From Tardiphaga sp. vice304 (GTDB lineage: Bacteria; Pseudomonadota; Alphaproteobacteria; Rhizobiales; Xanthobacteraceae): a stretch of DNA of 64,000 nucleotides. Position 1 is the stretch's first letter, and every line of letters begins with the position of its first letter. Below are positions 25,163 to 32,530 of the stretch, in pieces. Under the pieces are notes generated by a model, which saw only the letters and a program-made list of their open reading frames with translations, did not search any database and was not told the DNA's origin. Where the stretch lies: assembly GCF_007018905.1 (NCBI RefSeq), contig NZ_CP041402.1, positions 2,344,001 to 2,408,000 on the forward strand, written 5' to 3'. Position numbers and translations under genes: made by a program.

Positions 25163-25528
25163 TCACCGTGCAATGAGAATGTAGCGCAACGGGGCGGACG
25201 GGCTGGCGAGCAGACGCATCCGCACCTGCGTCGGCCGCATCCGCAGCGTCAGCACGTAAGGGATGATCGTATCGAGTTCCGCCTCGTCCTCGAAGCGCTG
25301 CGCGACCAGATAGTTGTTCATGCACTGCGCGACAGCGCCGAAGAAATCCGAGCCGATTACCTTGTCCGGTGACAGCCCTGCCATCCGCGATTCGGTAGCG
25401 TTGTAGAGCTTGGCGATGCCGGAGCGATCCAGGCCGATGACGCCGAAGGGAAGCTGGTTGCAATCGTCGGGCCGCATCGCCTGCAGGTCTCCCAGCGTCA
25501 TCGTCTCGATCGTCGTGTCGGTCGTCAT
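25163..25528 (-). CDS. photoactive-yellow-protein-like PAS protein
   Basis: This 121-residue single-PAS protein has nearly the length of photoactive yellow protein (125). Counted from the ATG at 25528, Tyr42 and Glu46 (LYNATES) and Cys69 (VAQCM) occupy the same numbers as the PYP chromophore-pocket residues. The N-terminal cap (LPFGVIGLD) and MRPTQVRM strand also align with PYP. Thr50 and Arg52 are replaced by Ala and Leu, and Pro68 by Gln. The longer frame to 25639 is rejected because it breaks this alignment. If p-coumarate is attached to Cys69 it would be a blue-light sensor. No tyrosine ammonia lyase or coumaryl ligase gene is in the window, so a chromophore-less PAS protein is the alternative. 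Confidence 0.75.
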   Translation of the reverse strand: MTTDTTIETMTLGDLQAMRPDDCNQLPFGVIGLDRSGIAKLYNATESRMAGLSPDKVIGSDFFGAVAQCMNNYLVAQRFEDEAELDTIIPYVLTLRMRPTQVRMRLLASPSAPLRYILIAR

Positions 25529-25757
25529 ATCAGCCAAAATAATCTCCATCGCATCAAGCTGCCACGCTAGGCCACAACCATTAATAGAGTAATAGGATAC
25601 GCATAAAAAACGTCCGCGGCGTGACGGGCCGACTGCCATGTTCCGGACTGCGAGACCGCGCGGGCCGACGTCTCACCGGGCAGCGCCACACAATGGCGCC
25701 TCAATCGCAAGCGTTTACGGATTAAATCGAATGGGCGGCGGGCGGCTGCGCTGCTGG

Positions 25758-25982
25758 TTACGACGCCAGTGACAGCTTGGAACGGCGGTCATCCCGCATC
25801 CAGGCTTCGAGCTGATCGGTCTCGAGCGGTCGCGCGATGAAATAGCCCTGCGCCTCGTCGCACTGCATCTCGCAGAGCCACTGCTGGATAATGGCGGTCT
25901 CCACGCCTTCGCCGACCACGCGGTAGCCGAGGTCGTGCGACAGCTGGATCATCGCCCGCACCAGCAGGCGTTCCTTCTCGGC
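25758..25982 (-). pseudogene. EAL-domain phosphodiesterase, C-terminal relic
   Basis: The last 74 codons before TAA at 25758 are a clear EAL C-terminus: EKERLLVRAMIQLSHDLGYR, then VVGEGVET and the CDEAQGYFIARPL loop with a trailing QLEAWM. Everything upstream of EKER, including the EAL motif and most catalytic residues, is gone. At 25981-25982 the frame runs into antisense of a broken amidohydrolase. It lies on the same strand as, and 230 bp upstream of, the PYP-like gene, so a c-di-GMP hydrolase may once have belonged to that module. Confidence 0.85.
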
Positions 25983-26592
25983 CCATGTGCATCTGATGTT
26001 CAGTTCGCTGCCGCAGATTGCCTTGCTCACCTCCGACATCGGCTTGGTCAATATCGTCGCATCCAGGGCGGCAACCGACATGCTGATGCGCGGCTTCACC
26101 AGCGTCCGCGATCTCGGCGGCCCGTCCTTCGGGCTGAAAAGGCGATCGATAGCGGCGTGGTGGCCGGCCCGCGCATCTGACCGTCGGGGGCCCTGATTTC
26201 CCAGACCGGCGGCCATGGCGATTTCCGGTTGCCGACCGAATTGCCGGCGGCGCCCGAGGCGTTCGGCTACACGGACCGGATCGGCGCTGCCGCCATCGCG
26301 GACGACGAGGCCACCGTGCGCAAGCGCGCGCGAGGCCCGGGTGGTCAAGTGGTATACGCCGGCCGAAACATTGCAGATCGCGACCTACAACAACGGACAG
26401 CTTCTCGCGCTGTCAGGTCCGCGCTCGCCCTATCCGGGAAAACTTGGCGTGATCGAAGCGGGCGCGCTGGCCGACCTGCTGCTCGTCGATGGCGATCCGA
26501 CGAAGGATCTCACGCTGGTGGCGGACGCGGCGAAGAACTTTCTTGTGATCATGAAGGACGGCAAGATCTACAAGAACGTAGTGGCTAAGTAA
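25981..26592 (+). pseudogene. amidohydrolase (imidazolonepropionase-like), degraded
   Basis: Pieces of one metal-dependent amidohydrolase lie in order in different frames. AHVHLMFSSLPQ (metal HxH) starts at 25981 and continues to MRGFTSVRDLGGPSFGLK. A one-base loss near 26143 shifts the frame to AIDSGVVAGPRI, which meets TGA at 26178. The same frame then reads SQTGGHGDFRLPTELP to ATVRKRAR. After a deletion near 26335 the C-terminus follows: VVKWYTPAETLQIATYNNGQ, GALADLLLVDGDP, IMKDGKIYKN. The N-terminal ~70 residues and the central barrel are missing. Four lesions make function impossible. Confidence 0.88.
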
Positions 26593-26621
26593 CAAGCCCG
26601 GGCTACACAACGAAGCCGAAT

Positions 26622-26690
26622 TTGCGCGACATCGCCTCCGCGAGTAGTCCCCGCGAACGCGGGGACCCATAGCCTCCGTCAGGTGTGATA
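26622..26690. repeat. family D repeat, half copy
   Basis: GCGACATCGCCTCCGCGAGT, then a CCCCGCGAACGCGGGG hairpin (26649-26664) and GACCCATAGCCTCCGTC. This matches the left half of the 22381-22440 repeat; the right half is missing. Confidence 0.85.
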
Positions 26691-26699
26691 CCAAGACGT

Positions 26700-27286
26700 C
26701 TGCCGCACGCCCAAGTCTTTTCAGGACGCCGGATTGTGTCGCTTGACAATATCCCTAACAGGACTATTATCCGTATCGTCCCGCTCCACTGGGAGGGGCG
26801 GCTCGCGATCGTCACGATACGCGGGGCGGGATGCGGTGACGCGACAGCGTCAGGCGCAGAGGTTGGTGGCTGGGCGGCACCCACAAGGGCCGTGAACCAT
26901 CGATCGAAGCGCTGACGAACCACGCTGTCGCGCCGGCCCAAGTCGTGTGGTTTCTCGATGCCGAACGGGGCATCGCGGATCGGAGAGTTCGCAACGCCTA
27001 CCGGCCTGCGAGCCGCATCCTCAGTTCCGGGCGTCGACCATTCCGCCGGAAAGAGCACGAAGCAAGCCGGAGCCTCATCGCGTGCGGAACGCCGGGTGAT
27101 ACCCCGGTGAATCCGGAAGTTTCCGGGCGCATTCCCCTTGCCGAATACGGCATCGGCGCCTGGACCATGGGTGCATCGGGCACTCGGCGTTCCGCGCGCC
27201 CTCTCGAGAGGGCAGGGAATGCAAGACGAGACGACGGCGTCCCCGCGCCGCAAACAACAGGGGCGATGTCGCATGTCTGTCGATCG
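26700..27286. other. 587-bp non-genic stretch, probable dispersed-repeat remnant
   Basis: Between the decayed amidohydrolase and the palindrome at 27287 no frame shows protein-family features; the longest minus-strand frame (27274 to 26603) is rich in Arg/Pro/Ser without domain marks. The sequence from about 26777 (CCGCTCCACTGGGAGGGGCG, then GCGGGGCGGGATGCGGTG and AAGTCGTGTGGTTTCTCGAT) resembles, from memory, a dispersed bradyrhizobial element often mis-annotated as ORFs. This recollection could not be verified here. Confidence 0.4.
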
Positions 27287-27408
27287 GTAGCCCGGATGGA
27301 GCCACCGGGTCGCGCGAAGCGCGCCCGATGATGAACTCTACGAAATCCGGGGGCGGCGTTTCAGCAGGTCGGGCATCCCCGGATTTCGCTTCGCTCCATC
27401 CGGGCTAC
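27287..27408. repeat. family F inverted repeat (GTAGCCCGGATGGAG)
   Basis: GTAGCCCGGATGGAG at 27287-27301 is mirrored by CTCCATCCGGGCTAC at 27394-27408, with internal GAAATCCGGGG/CCCCGGATTTC arms. It sits directly upstream of the UxaA-family gene. Confidence 0.85.
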
Positions 27409-27449
27409 GGGCTAGACTCGTTCCAAACAAAAATAACCGAGGAAACAAC

Positions 27450-28973
27450 ATGGCCGCATCTCCCGTCATCCGCCTGCATGCCAACGACGCCGTGCTGATC
27501 GCCCGCGCCAGCCTGATGCCGGGCGTCGAGGTCTCGCCGGGTGTCGTCACGTCGGAGCGGATTCCGGCCGGCCACAAGGTCGCGATCCGGCCGATCGCGG
27601 TCGGCGAAGAGGTGCGCCGCTACGGCCAGATCATCGGCTTCGCGACGCAGCCGATCGCGCCCGGCCAGCACGTGCATACGCAGAATTTGGGCATGGGCGA
27701 TTTCGCGCGCGACTATGCCTATGGCGTCGATGTCAAGCCGACGCCGAATTTCGATCTGCCGGCGTCCTTCATGGGCATCCGCCGCGACGACGGCCGCATC
27801 GCCACGCGCAATTACATCGGCATTCTCACATCGGTGAATTGCAGCGCGCATGTCGCCTCGATGGTCGCCGACGTGTTCAAGAAGAATCCGTTCACCGGCC
27901 ACAATCCGCTCGAAAACTATCCGAACGTCGACGGCGTCGTCGCGCTGACCCACAAGACTGGCTGCGGCATGACGCAGGACGAGCCGCTGCGGCTGCTGCG
28001 CCGGACGCTCGGCGGCTATGCGCGCCACGTCAACTTCTCGCATGTCATCGTGCTGGGGCTGGGCTGCGAGATCAACCAGATCGGCGGGCTGATGGAGGAG
28101 CAGAAGCTCGCCGGCCGCCTGCGCGAAATGCAGATCCAGGAAGTCGGCGGCACCCGCAAGACCACCGAGGCCGGCGTCGCTTTCGTGCGCGAAGTGCTGG
28201 AAGATTCCAACAAGGCAAAACGCGAGGAAGTCGCGGCCAGCGAGTTGATTGTCGCCCTGCAATGCGGCGGCTCCGACGGCTATTCCGGCATCTCCGCCAA
28301 TCCGGCGCTGGGGGCGGCGAGCGACATCCTGGTGCGCCACGGCGGCACCGTGATCCTGTCGGAGACGCCGGAGACCTACGGCGCCGAGCATCTTCTCACG
28401 CGCCGTGCGGTGTCGCGCGAGGTCGGCGAGAAGCTGGTCGGGCTGATGCGCTGGTGGGACGCCTATTGCGAGCGCGAGGGTGCCGAGATGAACGCCAATC
28501 CCTCGCCCGGCAACAAGGTCGGCGGCCTCACCACGATCCTGGAGAAGTCGCTCGGCGCGATGGCCAAGGCCGGCTCGACCAATCTGGTCGACGTGCTGAA
28601 CTACGCCGAGGCCGTCACCAAGAAGGGTTTTGTGTTCATGGACACGCCGGGATACGACCCGGTGGCCGCGACCGGGCAGGTCGCCGGCGGCGCCAATCTG
28701 GTGTGCTTCACCACCGGCCGCGGCTCGGTGTTCGGCTGTAAGCCCGCGCCCTCGATCAAGCTCGCGACCAACACGCCGATGTTCCGGCGGATGGAAGACG
28801 ACATGGACATCAACTGCGGCACCATCCTCGACGGCGACGAGAGCGTGGAGGCGTGCGGCCAGCGCATCTTCGCGCAGATGCTGAAAACGGCGTCCGGCGC
28901 GCCGACCAAGAGCGAGAGTTTTGATTTCGGCGGCGCCGAGTTCGCGCCCTGGGTGTTAGGGGCGACGATGTAA
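27450..28973 (+). CDS. UxaA/GarD-family sugar-acid dehydratase
   Basis: This 507-residue protein has an N-terminal SAF domain (VLIARASLMPGVEVSPG ... HKVAIRPIAVGEEVRRYGQ, ~1-95) and a large altronate/galactarate dehydratase domain (GIRRDDGRIATRNYIGI, HKTGCGMTQDE, ALQCGGSDGYSGISANPALG). Length matches full-length two-domain UxaA. It dehydrates a sugar acid such as altronate or galactarate to a 2-keto-3-deoxy acid; which one cannot be said. GAGGAAACAAC precedes the ATG. It stands alone, flanked by repeats. Confidence 0.92.
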   Translation: MAASPVIRLHANDAVLIARASLMPGVEVSPGVVTSERIPAGHKVAIRPIAVGEEVRRYGQIIGFATQPIAPGQHVHTQNLGMGDFARDYAYGVDVKPTPNFDLPASFMGIRRDDGRIATRNYIGILTSVNCSAHVASMVADVFKKNPFTGHNPLENYPNVDGVVALTHKTGCGMTQDEPLRLLRRTLGGYARHVNFSHVIVLGLGCEINQIGGLMEEQKLAGRLREMQIQEVGGTRKTTEAGVAFVREVLEDSNKAKREEVAASELIVALQCGGSDGYSGISANPALGAASDILVRHGGTVILSETPETYGAEHLLTRRAVSREVGEKLVGLMRWWDAYCEREGAEMNANPSPGNKVGGLTTILEKSLGAMAKAGSTNLVDVLNYAEAVTKKGFVFMDTPGYDPVAATGQVAGGANLVCFTTGRGSVFGCKPAPSIKLATNTPMFRRMEDDMDINCGTILDGDESVEACGQRIFAQMLKTASGAPTKSESFDFGGAEFAPWVLGATM

Positions 28974-28994
28974 CCAACTGTCATTGCCACAAAC

Positions 28995-29115
28995 TGTCAT
29001 TCCGGGGCGCGAGCGCGTAAGCCGCGAGCGAACCCGGAACCTCGACATGGGACGATGAACATGTCGAGGTTCCGGGTTCGCGTTCGGCTGACGCCGCCCG
29101 CGCCCCGGAACGACA
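28995..29115. repeat. family A palindromic repeat, complete copy
   Basis: TGTCATTCCGGGGCGCGAGC is mirrored by GCCCGCGCCCCGGAACGACA; inner arms GAACCCGGAACCTCGACATG and CATGTCGAGGTTCCGGGTTC form a 20-bp perfect stem around a GGACGATGAA loop. Confidence 0.88.
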
Positions 29116-29212
29116 AATGGACGCCCCCACAACAGGCAGCGCGTGCCAATTGTTAGGCCTTGATCCAACCCGCCAGCAATGTTCTGCTTAAAAAAGCTGC
29201 TGGAGTTGCCCA

Positions 29213-32200
29213 TTGTCGATCTTCGTCGCGCTACATCACGTCACGCATTACAAATACGACCGTCCGATCGATCTCGGCCCGCAAACCATCCGGCTGCGGC
29301 CGGCGCCGCATACGCGGACGCCGATTCCGGCCTATTCGCTGAAGGTCACGCCGTCGAACCATTTCGTGAACTGGCAGCAGGATCCGCAGGGCAACTGGCT
29401 GGCGCGCTTCGTGTTTCCGGAGAAGGCGACCGAACTCAAGATCGAGGTCGATTTCACCGCCGAGATGACGGTCATCAATCCGTTCGACTTCTTCGTCGAG
29501 CCCTATGCCGAGAAATTCCCGTTCGCCTATCCCGACGATCTGAAGTCCGAGCTTGAGCCCTATCTGGCGACCACGCCGTCGGGCCCGCGCTTCAAAGCGT
29601 ACATGGAGGAGATCGCCAGGGAAGCGCCGAGCACGGTCAACTTCCTGGTCGACCTCAACGCCAGCTTGCGCGAGAAGGTCAACTACATCATCCGCATGGA
29701 AGCGGGCATCCAGACCCCGGAAGAGACGTTGGCGCTGGGCTCCGGCTCGTGCCGAGATTCCGCCTGGCTGCTGATCGAGACGGTGCGCCATCTCGGCCTC
29801 GCCGCGCGATTTGTCTCCGGCTATCTGATCCAGTTGCGCCCCGACATCGATCCGCTGGAAGGCCCGCGCGAGGTCGAGAACGATTTCACCGACCTGCACG
29901 CCTGGGCCGAAGTCTATATCCCCGGCGCCGGCTGGATCGGCTTCGACGCGACCTCGGGCATGTTGACCGGCGAGGGCCATATCCCGGTGGCGGCCACGCC
30001 GCATTTCCGCTCGGCCGCGCCGATCTCCGGCATGGCGGGCTTTGCCGAAGTCGAGTTCGGCTTCGAGATGAAGGTCACTCGCGTCCGCGAGGCGCCGCGC
30101 ATCACCAAGCCGTTTTCGGAAGCTGCCTGGCAGAAGCTCGATGCGCTGGGCGAAACGGTCGATGCCGATCTGGCCGCCGGCGACGTGCGCCTCACGATGG
30201 GCGGCGAGCCGACTTTCGTGTCGATGGACGATCTCGAAGGCGCGGAGTGGAACATCTCGGCGGTGGGTCCCACCAAGCGCGGGCTCGGCGACGACCTGAT
30301 CCGGCGTCTGCGCACGCGCTTTGCGCCCGGAGGCCTGCTGCATTATGGCCAAGGCAAGTGGTATCCCGGCGAGAGCCTGCCGCGCTGGGCTTTCGGCCTG
30401 TACTGGCGGAAAGACGGCGTGCCGATCTGGAAGAACGACGCGCTGATCGCGCGCGTCGAAGGCCCGCGCAAGGCCGCGGTCAGCGACGCCGAGAAATTCG
30501 CCAAGCGCGCCGCGCAGCGCCTCGGCGTGCCGCTCGACTTCATCATTCCGGCGTTCGAGGACCCCTCGCACTGGCTGCAGAAGGAAGCCGGCCTGCCGCA
30601 CAATGTCGATCCCAGCGATTCCAAGCTGGCCGATCCCGAAGAGCGCTCGCGGATGGCCAAAGTGTTCGACGAGGGGCTGAACACGCCGAAGGGTTTCGTG
30701 CTGCCGATCCAGCGTTGGAACGCGGAGGCCGAGCCGGACCTGCGCTGGCGCTCCGAGCACTGGCAGTTGCGCCGCGGCAATTTGTTTCTCACCCCCGGCG
30801 ATTCCCCGCTCGGCCTGCGGCTGCCGATCGCCTCCCTGCCGCATGTCCCGGAAGACGACTTTCCCTACATCGTCGAGCGGGACCCGATGGAGCCGCGCGG
30901 CGATCTGTCGGCGGAGGATGTCGAGGCGACCGCGCGGGCGAAAGCTGCGGCCGACAAGATTCAGCAGGATCGGCGCAACCGCGGCCCGGTGCGGACCGCG
31001 ATGTCGATCGAGGTGCGCGACGGCATATTGTGCGCCTTCATGCCGCCGGTGGAGAAGCTGGAGGACTATCTCGAACTGGTCTCGGTGCTGGAAGCGACCG
31101 CCGAAGAGATGCAGCTGCAGGTTCACGTCGAGGGCTATCCGCCGCCCTACGATCCGCGCGTCGAGGTGATCAAGGTGACGCCCGATCCCGGCGTGCTGGA
31201 GATCAACATCCATCCCGCCGCGACCTGGCGCGAGGCCGTCAACACCACGACGTTCCTGTATGAAGACGCCGCGCGCACGCGGCTCGGCGCCAACCGTTTT
31301 CTGGTCGATGGCCGCCACACTGGCACCGGCGGCGGCAACCACGTCGTGGTCGGCGGCAGCACGCCCGCGGATTCGCCGTTCCTGCGCCGGCCCGATCTGT
31401 TGAAGAGCCTGGTGCTGTACTGGCAGCGCCATCCCTGCCTGTCCTATCTGTTCTCCGGCATGTTCATCGGCCCGACAAGCCAGGCGCCGCGCATCGACGA
31501 GGCGCGTCATGACGGTCTGTATGAATTGGAGATCGCGCTGGCGCAGGTGCCGCCACCCGGCGTGAAGGCGCCGCTGTGGCTGGTCGATCGGCTGTTCCGG
31601 CACATCCTGGTCGACATCACCGGCAACACCCATCGCTCCGAGATCTGCATCGACAAGCTCTATTCGCCGGACGGCACCACCGGCCGCCTCGGGCTGGTCG
31701 AATTCCGTGCGCTGGAGATGCCGCCCGATCCTCGGATGAGCCTCGCGCAGCAGCTCCTGATCCGCGCGCTGATCGCAAAGATGTGGCGCGAGCCGCAGCA
31801 GGGCGGCTTCACGCGCTGGGGCACCACGCTGCATGACCGCTTCATGCTGCCGCATTATCTCTGGGAGGATTTCCAGGACATCCTCGCCGAGCTCGGCCAC
31901 GCCGGCTACGAATTCTCGAAGGAATGGTACGAGGCGCAGCTCGAGTTCCGCTTCCCGGTGTTCGGCCAGGTCACCAATGGCGGCGTCACGCTGGAAGTCC
32001 GTCAGGCGCTGGAGCCGTGGCACGTGCTGGGCGAGGAAAGCTCGGCCGGTGGCACGGTTCGCTACGTCGACTCCTCCGTGGAGCGGCTGCAGCTCAAGGC
32101 CAACGGCTTCGTGCCGGGCCGGCACATGATTACCTGCAACGGCCGCGCTTTGCCGATGACCGAGACCGGCCGCTCCGGCGAGACGGTGGCGGGAGTGCGC

Positions 32201-32500
32201 TTCAAGGCCTGGCAGCCGGCGTCTGGCCTGCATCCGACGATCCCGGTGCACGCGCCATTGACGTTCGATATCGTCGATACCTGGAACCGGCGGTCGCTGG
32301 GCGGCTGCGTCTATCATGTCGGCCATCCCGGCGGCCGCAGCTACGAGACCAAGCCGGTCAATTCCTACGAGGCCGAAGCCCGCCGGCTGGCGCGCTTCGA
32401 GGCGATCGGCCACACCCCCGGCGAAATGGACCCGCCGAAGCCCGAACGCACACTTGAATTCCCCTTGACCCTCGACTTGAGGACGCCGCTCCTGCATTGA
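29213..32500 (+). CDS. transglutaminase-like and DUF2126 two-domain protein
   Basis: This is a 1095-residue cytoplasmic protein. Residues 1-~85 form a transglutaminase N-terminal domain, and ~150-260 a transglutaminase-like core with Cys180 (SGSCRDSAW), His229 (DLHAWAEVY) and Asp245 (GFDATSG). Residues ~300-1095 are DUF2126 ([57 protein letters not shown]). The start is a TTG with GGAG 7 bp upstream (29202-29205). It is the first gene of a conserved set with an ATP-grasp/alpha-E protein and a second transglutaminase. Such sets have been proposed in comparative genomics to build or modify peptides by amide ligation; no product is known. Confidence 0.9.
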   Translation: MSIFVALHHVTHYKYDRPIDLGPQTIRLRPAPHTRTPIPAYSLKVTPSNHFVNWQQDPQGNWLARFVFPEKATELKIEVDFTAEMTVINPFDFFVEPYAEKFPFAYPDDLKSELEPYLATTPSGPRFKAYMEEIAREAPSTVNFLVDLNASLREKVNYIIRMEAGIQTPEETLALGSGSCRDSAWLLIETVRHLGLAARFVSGYLIQLRPDIDPLEGPREVENDFTDLHAWAEVYIPGAGWIGFDATSGMLTGEGHIPVAATPHFRSAAPISGMAGFAEVEFGFEMKVTRVREAPRITKPFSEAAWQKLDALGETVDADLAAGDVRLTMGGEPTFVSMDDLEGAEWNISAVGPTKRGLGDDLIRRLRTRFAPGGLLHYGQGKWYPGESLPRWAFGLYWRKDGVPIWKNDALIARVEGPRKAAVSDAEKFAKRAAQRLGVPLDFIIPAFEDPSHWLQKEAGLPHNVDPSDSKLADPEERSRMAKVFDEGLNTPKGFVLPIQRWNAEAEPDLRWRSEHWQLRRGNLFLTPGDSPLGLRLPIASLPHVPEDDFPYIVERDPMEPRGDLSAEDVEATARAKAAADKIQQDRRNRGPVRTAMSIEVRDGILCAFMPPVEKLEDYLELVSVLEATAEEMQLQVHVEGYPPPYDPRVEVIKVTPDPGVLEINIHPAATWREAVNTTTFLYEDAARTRLGANRFLVDGRHTGTGGGNHVVVGGSTPADSPFLRRPDLLKSLVLYWQRHPCLSYLFSGMFIGPTSQAPRIDEARHDGLYELEIALAQVPPPGVKAPLWLVDRLFRHILVDITGNTHRSEICIDKLYSPDGTTGRLGLVEFRALEMPPDPRMSLAQQLLIRALIAKMWREPQQGGFTRWGTTLHDRFMLPHYLWEDFQDILAELGHAGYEFSKEWYEAQLEFRFPVFGQVTNGGVTLEVRQALEPWHVLGEESSAGGTVRYVDSSVERLQLKANGFVPGRHMITCNGRALPMTETGRSGETVAGVRFKAWQPASGLHPTIPVHAPLTFDIVDTWNRRSLGGCVYHVGHPGGRSYETKPVNSYEAEARRLARFEAIGHTPGEMDPPKPERTLEFPLTLDLRTPLLH

Positions 32501-32530
32501 GGTGCCAATCGTGTTGGCAGGAGAGTCGGG

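Noticed and set aside
26603-27274. A 223-codon minus-strand open frame in the decayed region
   Set aside because: No domain, no ribosome site, overlaps a half repeat and the amidohydrolase flank; probably repeat-derived.
29231-32497. A 1088-codon minus-strand open frame covering the DUF2126 gene
   Set aside because: Exactly antisense to a gene with a complete Cys-His-Asp transglutaminase core; long antisense frames are expected at this GC content.
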